Positions 1-7,809 of a DNA stretch of 64,000 nucleotides are shown in pieces. The notes under the pieces were generated by a model that did no database searches, was not told the origin of the DNA, and saw nothing but the letters and a program-made list of their open reading frames with translations. Every line of letters begins with the position of its first letter. The stretch's first letter is position 1. Position numbers and translations under genes: made by a program. The DNA comes from Zobellella maritima (lineage in GTDB: Bacteria > Pseudomonadota > Gammaproteobacteria > Enterobacterales > Aeromonadaceae), in the NCBI RefSeq assembly GCF_003075035.1, contig NZ_QCZE01000002.1:62001-126000 (forward strand), given 5' to 3'.

Positions 1-338
1 TTGCCCGGCGCAACGCCCGTATTCTCGACAGCATACGGGTGATTGCCGCTGCGGTGCGGGATGAGCAGTGCAATCCGTCCGAGGGGGCGATACGCCTGAC
101 CAACCTGCTCGATACCCTGCAGTTTCGTCAGCCGAGAGACTTTACCAGCGAGTATCCCGGCCTCTATGGTCTGTACGACAAGGTAAAGCATATGCCGACC
201 CACGAGGCCCGCAAGCAATACAAGCGCAATGAAATCATGCGTATGGACCTGGACCGGGCCGGTTTTGAACATGAATTGGAAGGGCAGATAAAGACAGAGG
301 TAGCACTGCTGGCGACCCTGGAGCTGTCCGACCGATAA
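1..338 (+). CDS. DUF2489 family protein, 5' truncated by the window edge
   Basis: The frame is open from base 3, before the first ATG at 39, so the gene begins outside the window. The visible part is about 111 codons. Residues around CNPSEGAIRLTNLLD and the upstream RILDSIRVIAAAV stretch resemble the DUF2489 family, whose members commonly sit directly upstream of hemN in gammaproteobacteria. It ends 16 bases before hemN on the same strand, so the two are probably cotranscribed. No function is known for the family. The missing N-terminus, usually a membrane anchor, cannot be checked here. Confidence 0.7.
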   Translation, partial: ARRNARILDSIRVIAAAVRDEQCNPSEGAIRLTNLLDTLQFRQPRDFTSEYPGLYGLYDKVKHMPTHEARKQYKRNEIMRMDLDRAGFEHELEGQIKTEVALLATLELSDR

Positions 339-354
339 GCTATCGGAGACGGAC

Positions 355-1725
355 ATGTCGCTACAGATTGAATGGGACCAGGGGTTAATCGAAAAATACA
401 ACTACTCGGGTCCCAGATACACCTCCTACCCGACGGCGCTTGAATTCAACGAATCCTTTGGCATGGCGGAATTCGGTGCTGCCGTCGGTCGCTACCCGGA
501 TCGGCCACTATCCCTCTATGTGCATATCCCGTTCTGCCACAAGCTCTGTTATTACTGCGGCTGCAATAAGGTCATCACCCGTCACCAGGGCAAGGCCGAC
601 ACCTATCTGGATTTTCTCGAACGGGAAATAGAAACCCTGGCGCCCCGCTTTGCCGGCCGCACCGTGACTCAGTTGCACTGGGGCGGCGGTACGCCCACCT
701 TCCTTAGCGAGCCACAGATCCGCCGCCTGACTGGCCTGCTGCGCAGCCACTTCCACTTTGCCGAACAGGGCGAGTTCAGTATCGAGATCGACCCGCGGGA
801 AATCGAACTGGATGTGCTGGCGCTGCTCAGGCGGGAAGGCTTCAACCGCATCAGCCTGGGGGTACAGGACTTCAACAAGGAGGTGCAGCAGGTCGTCAAT
901 CGGGAGCAGGATAACGACTTTATCAAGGCGCTGGTGCTGCGCGCCCGGGAGCTGGGTTTTGTATCCACCAACCTGGATCTGATCTACGGCCTACCGCTGC
1001 AGACGCCGGAAAGCTTTCACCATACCCTGGAGCAGATAGTGGCCCTGTCACCGGACAGGCTATCGGTGTTCAACTATGCCCATTTGCCCGGTCGCTTCCC
1101 GGCCCAGCGCAAGCTGAATGAGGCGGACATACCCAAGCCGGCCCGGAAGCTGGCCATGTTGCAGGATACCATCGGCTACCTGACCGCCGAGGGGTACCAG
1201 TTTATCGGCATGGATCATTTCGCCAAGCCGGACGACAGCCTGGCGGTGGCCCAGCGCCAGGGCCAGCTGCACCGTAATTTCCAAGGCTATACCACCCAGG
1301 GTGACTGTGATCTGCTGGGGCTGGGGGTGTCGGCGATCAGCATGATCGGCGATGCCTATTCCCAGAACCATAAAGATCTCAAGCGTTACTACGGGCAACT
1401 GGACAAACTGGGCCATGCCCAGTGGCAGGGTTATGCCCTGAACCAGGATGACTGCCTGCGCCGGGATCTGATCAAGACCCTGATCTGTAACTTCGAACTG
1501 GATTTTGCCCCGCTGGAGCAGGCTTACAACATCAACTTTGCCGACTACTTCGCCGAAGATATCCGCCTGATGCAGACCTTTGTCGACGACGGCCTGGTGG
1601 AGCTTTCCGCCGATCGCCTCTCGGTCCCGCCCAGGGGACGGCTGTTGATCCGCAATATCTGCATGTGCTTCGACGTACATCTGCGTCGCCCGGCCCGGTT
1701 GCAGCAGTTCTCAAGGGTGATTTAA
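355..1725 (+). CDS. hemN: Oxygen-independent coproporphyrinogen III oxidase
   Basis: Radical SAM enzyme that oxidatively decarboxylates coproporphyrinogen III to protoporphyrinogen IX without oxygen, in cytoplasmic haem synthesis. The 456-residue length matches the family. The N-terminus carries the YSGPRYTSYPTA block, and the [4Fe-4S]/SAM motif is Cys61-x3-Cys65-x2-Cys68, followed by a further Cys70 typical of true HemN rather than HemW. HWGGGTPTFL near residue 105 is the SAM-binding glycine motif. The start at 355 has GGAGAC a few bases upstream. It follows the DUF2489 gene closely and probably shares its transcript. Confidence 0.96.
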   Translation: MSLQIEWDQGLIEKYNYSGPRYTSYPTALEFNESFGMAEFGAAVGRYPDRPLSLYVHIPFCHKLCYYCGCNKVITRHQGKADTYLDFLEREIETLAPRFAGRTVTQLHWGGGTPTFLSEPQIRRLTGLLRSHFHFAEQGEFSIEIDPREIELDVLALLRREGFNRISLGVQDFNKEVQQVVNREQDNDFIKALVLRARELGFVSTNLDLIYGLPLQTPESFHHTLEQIVALSPDRLSVFNYAHLPGRFPAQRKLNEADIPKPARKLAMLQDTIGYLTAEGYQFIGMDHFAKPDDSLAVAQRQGQLHRNFQGYTTQGDCDLLGLGVSAISMIGDAYSQNHKDLKRYYGQLDKLGHAQWQGYALNQDDCLRRDLIKTLICNFELDFAPLEQAYNINFADYFAEDIRLMQTFVDDGLVELSADRLSVPPRGRLLIRNICMCFDVHLRRPARLQQFSRVI

Positions 1726-1759
1726 TACCTCACTAAAAACGCGTAGAGGGGCATGGGCC

Positions 1760-2803
1760 CTATGCCTGCCCCTGGCTTCCAGAGGAGGCACGGACGATCA
1801 GCTGTGGGCGGGGGCCTCTAACGATGGTGCGCTTTCCTTTACCGTTGATGTGTTCCAGCAGCAGTGCGATGGCCTGGGCGGAGATATCTTCCAGGTGCAA
1901 ATTCACGGCCGTCAGCGGCGGCTGGCATTGCTGTGCCCGTAGGCCATCGTAGCGGGTGACCACCCTGACGTCTTCCGGTATCCGCCGGCCGGCCTGCCGC
2001 AGGGCCCTGACGGCACCGACGGCAAAGGCATCCACCGGGGCGCAGATGGCGTCCAGATCTGGATGGCTGGCCATCAGTTGGCGGCAGGCCTCGGCTCCCG
2101 CGGCTTCGCCCCCGGCTTCGTCGGCCTTGGCAATCAGGCAAGGCATGCCCCGGGCAGAGGTGAACTCCCGGTAGGCCTGTTCTACGTCCACATAGGAGTG
2201 GCGGCGTTGCTCGCCGATCAGCAGGGCTATCTGCCTGGCCCCCTGTTCCGCCAGATGATCAAGCAACAGCAGCCCGGTTTCCCCGGCCTGCAGATCGATA
2301 TAGGGCAGGGTGGTGTCTGCCTCCGGCTGACGGCCGATGGACACTATACCGATACCGCGACGTTGCAGTTGGGCTATCTGTGTATCCTGAGCCGACGGCT
2401 CTATGATAATGGCGCCGTCTATATCCAGCTCGTCCAGTAGCCTCCTGGCTTCCTCCAGGGGCGGTACCAGCACCAGCGCCAGCCCCTGTTTCAGGGCCGC
2501 TTCCGCCGCCGTAGCGGCAATCTCCATCATAAAACCCAGGCGGGAGGCGCCGCCGGCCACGGCAAAAGGCATGGAGGAGAGCAGAGCGATGGAATTGGTG
2601 CGGCCGGTGCGCAGCCGCTGGGCCCGTAAATTGGGCCTGTATCCAAGCAGCTTGGCGACCTCCTTGACCCTGGCCCGGGTCTGGGGATCTACCTGTCCCC
2701 GGTCGTTGAGGGCATGGGATACCGTGGTACGGGACACGCCCGCCGCTTCGGCGACATCGGCAATGGTAAGGCGACGTAAACCGTTGTGCTTGGCTGAACT
2801 CAT
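1760..2803 (-). CDS. LacI family transcriptional regulator of the adjacent purine genes
   Basis: A 347-residue LacI/GalR repressor. Residues 12-60 form the helix-turn-helix and hinge (TIADVAEAAGVSRTTVSHALN, then YRPNLRAQRLRTGRTNSIALL). The rest is a periplasmic-binding-protein-like effector domain. It is divergent from the NCS2 permease at 3149, and the gap holds four copies of a palindrome with a central CG, the geometry used by LacI-type proteins. I infer that it represses the permease-deaminase-exporter operon and itself. The effector is probably a purine or a purine breakdown product, but nothing in the sequence names it. It is not an orthologue of enteric PurR by context. ATG at 2803 is preceded by CAGGGAAG. 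Confidence 0.88.
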   Translation of the reverse strand: MSSAKHNGLRRLTIADVAEAAGVSRTTVSHALNDRGQVDPQTRARVKEVAKLLGYRPNLRAQRLRTGRTNSIALLSSMPFAVAGGASRLGFMMEIAATAAEAALKQGLALVLVPPLEEARRLLDELDIDGAIIIEPSAQDTQIAQLQRRGIGIVSIGRQPEADTTLPYIDLQAGETGLLLLDHLAEQGARQIALLIGEQRRHSYVDVEQAYREFTSARGMPCLIAKADEAGGEAAGAEACRQLMASHPDLDAICAPVDAFAVGAVRALRQAGRRIPEDVRVVTRYDGLRAQQCQPPLTAVNLHLEDISAQAIALLLEHINGKGKRTIVRGPRPQLIVRASSGSQGQA

Positions 2804-2861
2804 AACTTCCCTGGGCGCTGATAGCAGAACCAGTCGAGTATACAGGAGCCCAGGCCCTCAG

Positions 2862-3080
2862 CCAAATCGATTTAGGTTGGCATGTAAGCCCGATTAAATT
2901 CGGGCTGTTTTCCGATTGACAAGCTGACAAACCCAGATTACGGTTTAACCAAATCGATTTGGGTTTGCAATATATAACTCCGAAATCGATTTTATCTGGA
3001 CCTTTTCCTTGGGTTGGGCGATCCGTATAGCCAAGATTACCTGCGGATCGTTTTCGCCCACTACCCAAATCGATTTGGGT
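2862..3080. promoter_or_regulatory. Four-copy LacI-type operator array in the divergent intergenic region
   Basis: The 345-base gap between the regulator and the permease contains AAATCGATTT four times: 2864-2873, 2951-2960, 2983-2992 and 3067-3076. Three copies extend to CCAAATCGATTTGG or close to it. The last is a perfect 18-bp palindrome, ACCCAAATCGATTTGGGT (3063-3080). Centres are 87, 32 and 84 bp apart, so the second, third and fourth are close to whole helical turns from each other. A separate hairpin-like GCCCGA/TCGGGC pair lies at 2888-2905. No unambiguous -35/-10 pair could be fixed. Confidence 0.85.
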
Positions 3081-3148
3081 TTGGTTCATGATGATAAGGA
3101 CCCGGTATTTACCGCCACTTAGCAAGGTATTGCTTTAAGGAGATTATC

Positions 3149-4507
3149 ATGTTGAAAGAACACAAGGACGTCACCGCCCCGGTAGACGAAAAGCTGCCGC
3201 TGAAGACGCTGCTGGCGTTTGGACTGCAGCATGTACTGGTGATGGCGGCTTCCCCCATCGCCTCCGTATTCCTGATGGCCACGGCCCTGAACTTCCCTTC
3301 CGAACTCACCATTAACCTGCTGAGCGCCACCTTCATCATCTGCGGCATAGGTACCCTGCTGCAGTCGGTCGGCTTCAAGGGATTCGGCGCCCGCCTGCCC
3401 TTTATCATGCTGCCGGGCGGCGCACCCGTCATCCTCTTTATCCTGATCGCTCAACAGACCGATGTAGCCACCGCTTCGGGGGCTGTGATACTGACGGCGC
3501 TCTTCTATTTCTTGGTATTGCCCGTCTTCAAGAAGTTCCTGCGCTTTTTTCCCTCTGTGGTGGTGGGCACCATGCTGTTGCTGGTGGCCGTCAACCTGGT
3601 GAAGATCTCCGGTTTCCTCATCGTGGGCAAGGCCGGCTCGGCGGATTATGCCAACCCTACGCATCTCTTGCTGGCTTTCGCCACCATCGCGTTTACCGTG
3701 CTGTTCGCCCGCCTGCTCAAAGGCATGTGGAGCCAGCTGGCCATCCTTCTCGGCCTACTGGGGGGGACTCTGGTGGCAATGGTTCTGGGCGCTTTTCATT
3801 TCGAGCACCTGTCGCTGTTCCCCCTGTTCAGCCTGCCGTCGCTGATGCCCTTCGGGATGCCCAAATTTGACCTCTTCGCGGCCCTGCCGCTAATGATCTT
3901 CTGCGTCATCTCCATGGTGGAGGCCACGGGCCAGACTATCGCCATCGGTGAGGTGGTGGACAAGAAACTCGATACCGAAAACGACGTCGCCAAGACCATC
4001 AGGGGGGATGCCGCCGTTTCCCTGTTGGGGGGGCTGTTCGGAACCTCGCTGATCATCACCAGTGGCGAGAACATCGGTGTGGTGCGGGCCACCGGTATCC
4101 GCTCCCGCTATGTCACCCTGATGTCCGGCCTGATGTTGATAGCCTTTGCCCTGCTCGCGCCCCTGGCCCGGGTGATTCATGGCGTGCCCGAGGCCGTGGT
4201 TGGCGGCACCGGCTTGGTGGTGTTCGCCATCGTCGGCACCATGGGCATCGACATGCTGCGGCGTGTCGATCTGCGTCATCACGCCAACATGTATGTGGTG
4301 GCCGTGGCTCTGGCGGTGGGACTCTTCCCGATACTGGTGCCGGGGGTGTACAGCCAGTTCCCCGCCGGGCTGGCTTCCTTCTTGGGTAACGGCGTGGCCA
4401 TGGGGGCCATCACCGCCGCCCTGATGAACGCCCTCTTTCATTGCCTGGGCAAGAAAGCGGCCCAGGCTCCGGTGACCGAGGAAAAGCCTGAGTTACAGAG
4501 CCAATAA
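3149..4507 (+). CDS. NCS2 family nucleobase:cation symporter (xanthine/uric acid permease type)
   Basis: Inner-membrane importer of a purine base. The 452-residue protein has the alternating hydrophobic segments expected of the 14-helix NCS2 fold. Visible family signatures are the QH pair in helix 1 (LQHVLVMAASP), the acidic helix-8 motif MVEATGQTIAIG, and the ENIGVVRATG block that matches the NCS2 signature N-x-G-x4-T-G. These place it with XanQ/UacT-type carriers rather than UraA, though the exact substrate is not readable. GGAG lies upstream of the ATG at 3149. It is the first gene of a three-gene operon and directly follows the fourth operator. Confidence 0.92.
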   Translation: MLKEHKDVTAPVDEKLPLKTLLAFGLQHVLVMAASPIASVFLMATALNFPSELTINLLSATFIICGIGTLLQSVGFKGFGARLPFIMLPGGAPVILFILIAQQTDVATASGAVILTALFYFLVLPVFKKFLRFFPSVVVGTMLLLVAVNLVKISGFLIVGKAGSADYANPTHLLLAFATIAFTVLFARLLKGMWSQLAILLGLLGGTLVAMVLGAFHFEHLSLFPLFSLPSLMPFGMPKFDLFAALPLMIFCVISMVEATGQTIAIGEVVDKKLDTENDVAKTIRGDAAVSLLGGLFGTSLIITSGENIGVVRATGIRSRYVTLMSGLMLIAFALLAPLARVIHGVPEAVVGGTGLVVFAIVGTMGIDMLRRVDLRHHANMYVVAVALAVGLFPILVPGVYSQFPAGLASFLGNGVAMGAITAALMNALFHCLGKKAAQAPVTEEKPELQSQ

Positions 4508-4558
4508 CCCATGAGTGGGGCAATTACGTTCTGCCCCCAGTTTGACACAAGGATCAAT

Positions 4559-5998
4559 ATGAACAGTCAACTCAGTCCCCAACAGTTCGACAATCAGGCT
4601 CAGCTCCTGGCTCCCGACTGGTTACTGCTGCCGGAAGGACCGGCACGGGAGCAGGCCATTCTGGTGGACGGCGATAAATTTGCCGCCGTCGGCCCCCTGA
4701 CCCAGCTGCAGGACAAGTACCCCGGCCTGCCATTGACCCGGCTCCCCGGCAAGTTGCTGATGCCCGGTTTTGTCGATACTCATCATCACCTGACCCAGGC
4801 CTTCGGCAAGGCCCTGGTATTCGGGGAGCCTTCGGAAATCTTTCGTCGGGTCTGGGTGCCGATGGAAGCCACTCTGAACCCGGATAGCCTCTACCTTACC
4901 GCCAAGCTGGCAGCCCTGGAGGCCCTACGTGGCGGTTTTACCACCGTCTGCGATGCGGGTACCCGGGCAAGCCAAGGTCTGGACGCCATCGCCCGGGCGA
5001 CCATTGAGGCGGGCATCCGCTGCGTGTTGGGCCAAGTATGTAACGATAAACGGGGTCCGGAGCAGCTGGACAGGGCGCGGCTGATGGGCCAGGCCGAGCG
5101 GCACATAGCCGCCTGGGAAGGGCATGAACTGGTGGTGCCTTCCCTGGCGATTCCCATTCCGGAGATCGCCACGGATCCCATGCTGCATGCAGTTTCCTCG
5201 CTTTGTGCCGAGGCCGGCATTGTGTTCCAGACCCATGTCAACGAGCATCTGGTTGCGGTTGAGCGCTCCCTGGAACAGCGTGGCCTGAGACCGGTGGAGC
5301 ACCTCTACCGGGTGGGCGCCCTCGGCCCCCAGGCCCTGCTGGCCCACGCCACCTTGCTCACACCCACTGAGCTTAAGATGGTCAAGGACACAGACGCCGC
5401 TGTCAGTTACAACCCGGTGGCCAGCGCCTGGAAGGGCAACGCCGTGGCCCAGGCTCAGCTGATGGACACCCTGGGTATTCGTCTCGGTCTAGGTACGGAC
5501 GGCACCCGCAGTGACGGCTTCCGGCTGCTGGATTACGCTGAGGCGGCCCAGCGTTTCGCCTTCGGGCTGGCGGTGGGGGATTCTTCCTGCGGTGGCGGTT
5601 GGCCTTGGCTGGAGCAGGCGACCCAAGGCGGGGCCGGTGTGTTGGGTCTGGCTACGGGGGTGATAGCCGAGGGCAATGCTGCCGATTTCCTGCTGGTGGA
5701 GTTGGAAGTGCCTGAGATGCTGCCCTCCTGGGATCTGTCCTGGGAATTGGTACGTCTGGCTAACCGGGATCAGATCCAGGGCGTTTTTGTCGCCGGACGG
5801 CTGAGGCTATGGCAAGGCTGGCCCCTGGACTGGGATGCCAGGGCACTGATGCGGGAAGTCAGTGTGCTGGCCAAGGCGGCCGTGGATCAGGCCCCAATCC
5901 AGAAGATCCACGCCTTCTCTTCCCAGCACCGGAGCGAGCTCTGGGAGCTGCCGACCCCGCCTTGCTGCACGATGACGGAAAGTACGCATGAATCCTGA
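4559..5998 (+). CDS. Metal-dependent amidohydrolase, purine/aminohydrolase-type deaminase
   Basis: A 479-residue amidohydrolase-superfamily enzyme of the chlorohydrolase/guanine deaminase branch. Metal and catalytic landmarks are GFVDTHHHLTQ, QTHVNEH, HATLLT and LGTDGTRSDGF, in the usual order. The neighbouring permease and LacI regulator suggest it deaminates an imported purine (guanine, 8-oxoguanine or similar), and triazine-type AtzB homologues share the same layout. I start it at 4559 because AAGGATC lies just upstream; an in-frame ATG at 4511 has no ribosome site. It ends inside the next gene (11-base overlap), indicating translational coupling. Confidence 0.85.
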   Translation: MNSQLSPQQFDNQAQLLAPDWLLLPEGPAREQAILVDGDKFAAVGPLTQLQDKYPGLPLTRLPGKLLMPGFVDTHHHLTQAFGKALVFGEPSEIFRRVWVPMEATLNPDSLYLTAKLAALEALRGGFTTVCDAGTRASQGLDAIARATIEAGIRCVLGQVCNDKRGPEQLDRARLMGQAERHIAAWEGHELVVPSLAIPIPEIATDPMLHAVSSLCAEAGIVFQTHVNEHLVAVERSLEQRGLRPVEHLYRVGALGPQALLAHATLLTPTELKMVKDTDAAVSYNPVASAWKGNAVAQAQLMDTLGIRLGLGTDGTRSDGFRLLDYAEAAQRFAFGLAVGDSSCGGGWPWLEQATQGGAGVLGLATGVIAEGNAADFLLVELEVPEMLPSWDLSWELVRLANRDQIQGVFVAGRLRLWQGWPLDWDARALMREVSVLAKAAVDQAPIQKIHAFSSQHRSELWELPTPPCCTMTESTHES

Positions 5999-6695
5999 CA
6001 CCTTTATCTGGGTCGCTTTGGCGGTAGCGGGGGGCGCTTTTATCCAGGGTACTACCGGCATGGGCTTTGCCTTGGTAGTGGCGCCCGTGCTGGGACTGCT
6101 GGCGCCATCGTTGCTGCCGATTAGTCTGCTGTTGTTGATGCTGCCGCTCAACGCACTGGTCGCCTGGCGGGAGCGGCACGCCATCGATATGTTGGGCACT
6201 AAATGGATATCTCTCGGCCGGGTATTGGGGACTTTTGGCGGGCTCTGGGTGCTGGTTGTATTGCCCCTGAGTCAGCTCAATATCCTGATCGGTGTTTCCA
6301 CCATTGCCGCCTCCCTGGTCAGCTGGTTGGCACCGGCCTTCTCTCCGGGCCGCAAGGCCTTTGTTTCCACCGGCGTGATCACAGGCATTACCGAGACCGC
6401 TACCGGTATCGGCGGGCCGCCCTTGGCCCTGGTCTATCAGCATATGCCGGTGGCGACCCTGCGTGCCTCTGTGGCTCTGTGCTTTCTTATTGGTGAACTG
6501 GTGTCATTGCTGGTGTTGGCGGCCAGCGGTCACCTGCACGGTGAGCTTCTATTACCGGTGTGCTGGATGCTGCCGGCCTTGGCGGCTGGCCTGATCCTGA
6601 GCCAGCTGGTACACAAGACGGTCAACGCCCGTTTCCTGCGTCAGTTTGTGCTGGTGTTTGCCTTGGGTTCGGGCATCTTGGTGTTGCTGCAATAA
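5988..6695 (+). CDS. TauE/SafE family membrane exporter
   Basis: A 235-residue polytopic inner-membrane protein of the TauE/SafE (UPF0721) family. It has an N-terminal GGAFIQGTTGMGFALVVAP repeat and a second related ITGITETATGIGGPPLALVYQ segment in the C-terminal half, the internal duplication expected of the family. Known members move sulfite, sulfoacetate or other organic anions, and the substrate here is unknown. It overlaps the deaminase gene by 11 bases and is the last gene of the putative purine operon, so it may export an anionic product or act on a sulfur-free anion. The assignment to family is firm, the role is open. Confidence 0.85.
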   Translation: MNPDTFIWVALAVAGGAFIQGTTGMGFALVVAPVLGLLAPSLLPISLLLLMLPLNALVAWRERHAIDMLGTKWISLGRVLGTFGGLWVLVVLPLSQLNILIGVSTIAASLVSWLAPAFSPGRKAFVSTGVITGITETATGIGGPPLALVYQHMPVATLRASVALCFLIGELVSLLVLAASGHLHGELLLPVCWMLPALAAGLILSQLVHKTVNARFLRQFVLVFALGSGILVLLQ

Positions 6696-6696
6696 C

Positions 6697-6742
6697 CTGG
6701 ATAGGCTGATCGTACCCAGTCGGGCACGATCAGCCTATCCAG
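6697..6742. terminator. Perfect 17-bp hairpin at a convergent gene junction
   Basis: CTGGATAGGCTGATCGT (6697-6713) and its exact complement (6726-6742) flank a 12-base loop. It lies between the convergent tauE-like and add genes and probably acts as a bidirectional transcription end. There is no clear U-run on either side, so it is not a textbook intrinsic terminator. Confidence 0.6.
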
Positions 6743-6768
6743 AGTCAGAGCTAAAAGGTGTCCTGCTG

Positions 6769-7773
6769 CTATTGCCGTTCGGCGCTGGCCGTCAGCAGCG
6801 TGGCTTTTTCCTCGGCGCTGATAAAGGCCATGGCCAGGGCGTTTTCCTGGCACTGGCGGGTCTGGGCGGCGGTCAGCCCGGCCTTGACGGCAGCAACCTG
6901 GTACTCATGGCGCAGCTCTATACCTTCCACCGCCGGATCGTCGGTATTCAGGCAGACCGCAATACCGTGTTCCAGAAAACGGTGAATGGGGTGGGAGCCC
7001 AGCTCGGTCACCGTGCTGGTCTGCAGGTTGGAGGTCAGGCAGGATTCGATGCCGATGCGCTGCTCGGCCAAGTGGCTCAGCAGGGCGGGATCCTGCACGG
7101 CGTTGACCCCGTGGCCGATACGTTCGGCGCCCAGCTCTCTAATTGCCTGCCAGATGCTGGCGGCGCCGGCGGCTTCGCCCGCATGGACTGTGATACGCAA
7201 GCCCGCATCGCGTACCCGTTTGAAGTGCTCGTTAAACAGTTCACCGGGAAAGCCCAGCTCGTCGCCGGCCAGGTCCATCGCCACCAGCTTGTCTTTGTGG
7301 GCCAGGCAGGCAGCCAGCTCCCGCTCGCAGGCATCCTGACCGAAGGTGCGGCTCATGATGCCGATCAGCTTGACCGGTATGCCGAAATCCCGACTGCCGG
7401 CGGCCACGCCGTCGATCACTGCCTCCACCACTCCCTGGGGATCAAGGCCGTGAGTCATGGCCATATAGGCCGGGCTGAATCTGAGCTCGGCATAATCGAT
7501 GCCGGCGGCCTGCAGGTCTTCGACATTTTCAAAGGCGACCCGGCGGCAAGCGTCGTAGTCGCCCAGCACCTTGACACCCCAGTCCAGCTTGCTGAGGAAA
7601 GACACCAGATCCGGGGCATTGTCCATGACCTGTACGTGCGGCCTGAGCCCTGCCAGATCGGTGGCCGGCAGCATCATGTCAAAGGTGCGGCCCAGCTCCA
7701 GTATGGTGGAAGCCCTGATGTTACCGTCCAGGTGGCGATGCAGATCGAGCAGGGGCAGGCTTGGGTCTATCAT
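6769..7773 (-). CDS. add: Adenosine deaminase
   Basis: Hydrolyses adenosine and deoxyadenosine to inosine and deoxyinosine plus ammonia in the cytoplasm. The 334-residue product closely follows the enteric Add pattern. HRHLDGN near residue 12 supplies two zinc histidines, [11 protein letters not shown] and ITVHAGEA contain the next ligand and the catalytic region, [10 protein letters not shown] follows, and LNTDDP near residue 295 supplies the catalytic aspartates. I choose ATG at 7773 because AAGGGA lies upstream; the in-frame ATG at 7791 has none and would add six residues. It is convergent with the purine operon and fits the same purine-recycling theme. Confidence 0.95.
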   Translation of the reverse strand: MIDPSLPLLDLHRHLDGNIRASTILELGRTFDMMLPATDLAGLRPHVQVMDNAPDLVSFLSKLDWGVKVLGDYDACRRVAFENVEDLQAAGIDYAELRFSPAYMAMTHGLDPQGVVEAVIDGVAAGSRDFGIPVKLIGIMSRTFGQDACERELAACLAHKDKLVAMDLAGDELGFPGELFNEHFKRVRDAGLRITVHAGEAAGAASIWQAIRELGAERIGHGVNAVQDPALLSHLAEQRIGIESCLTSNLQTSTVTELGSHPIHRFLEHGIAVCLNTDDPAVEGIELRHEYQVAAVKAGLTAAQTRQCQENALAMAFISAEEKATLLTASAERQ

Positions 7774-7809
7774 GGTTTTTCCCTTTATCATTGCGGTCTG
7801 CGCTATATG

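Noticed and set aside
2888-2905. GCCCGATTAAATTCGGGC as a fifth operator
   Set aside because: Its arms match each other but not the AAATCGATTT motif; it lacks the central CG, so it is only noted as a hairpin.
4511-4558. Upstream start for the amidohydrolase at 4511
   Set aside because: No ribosome-binding sequence; AAGGATC is placed for 4559.
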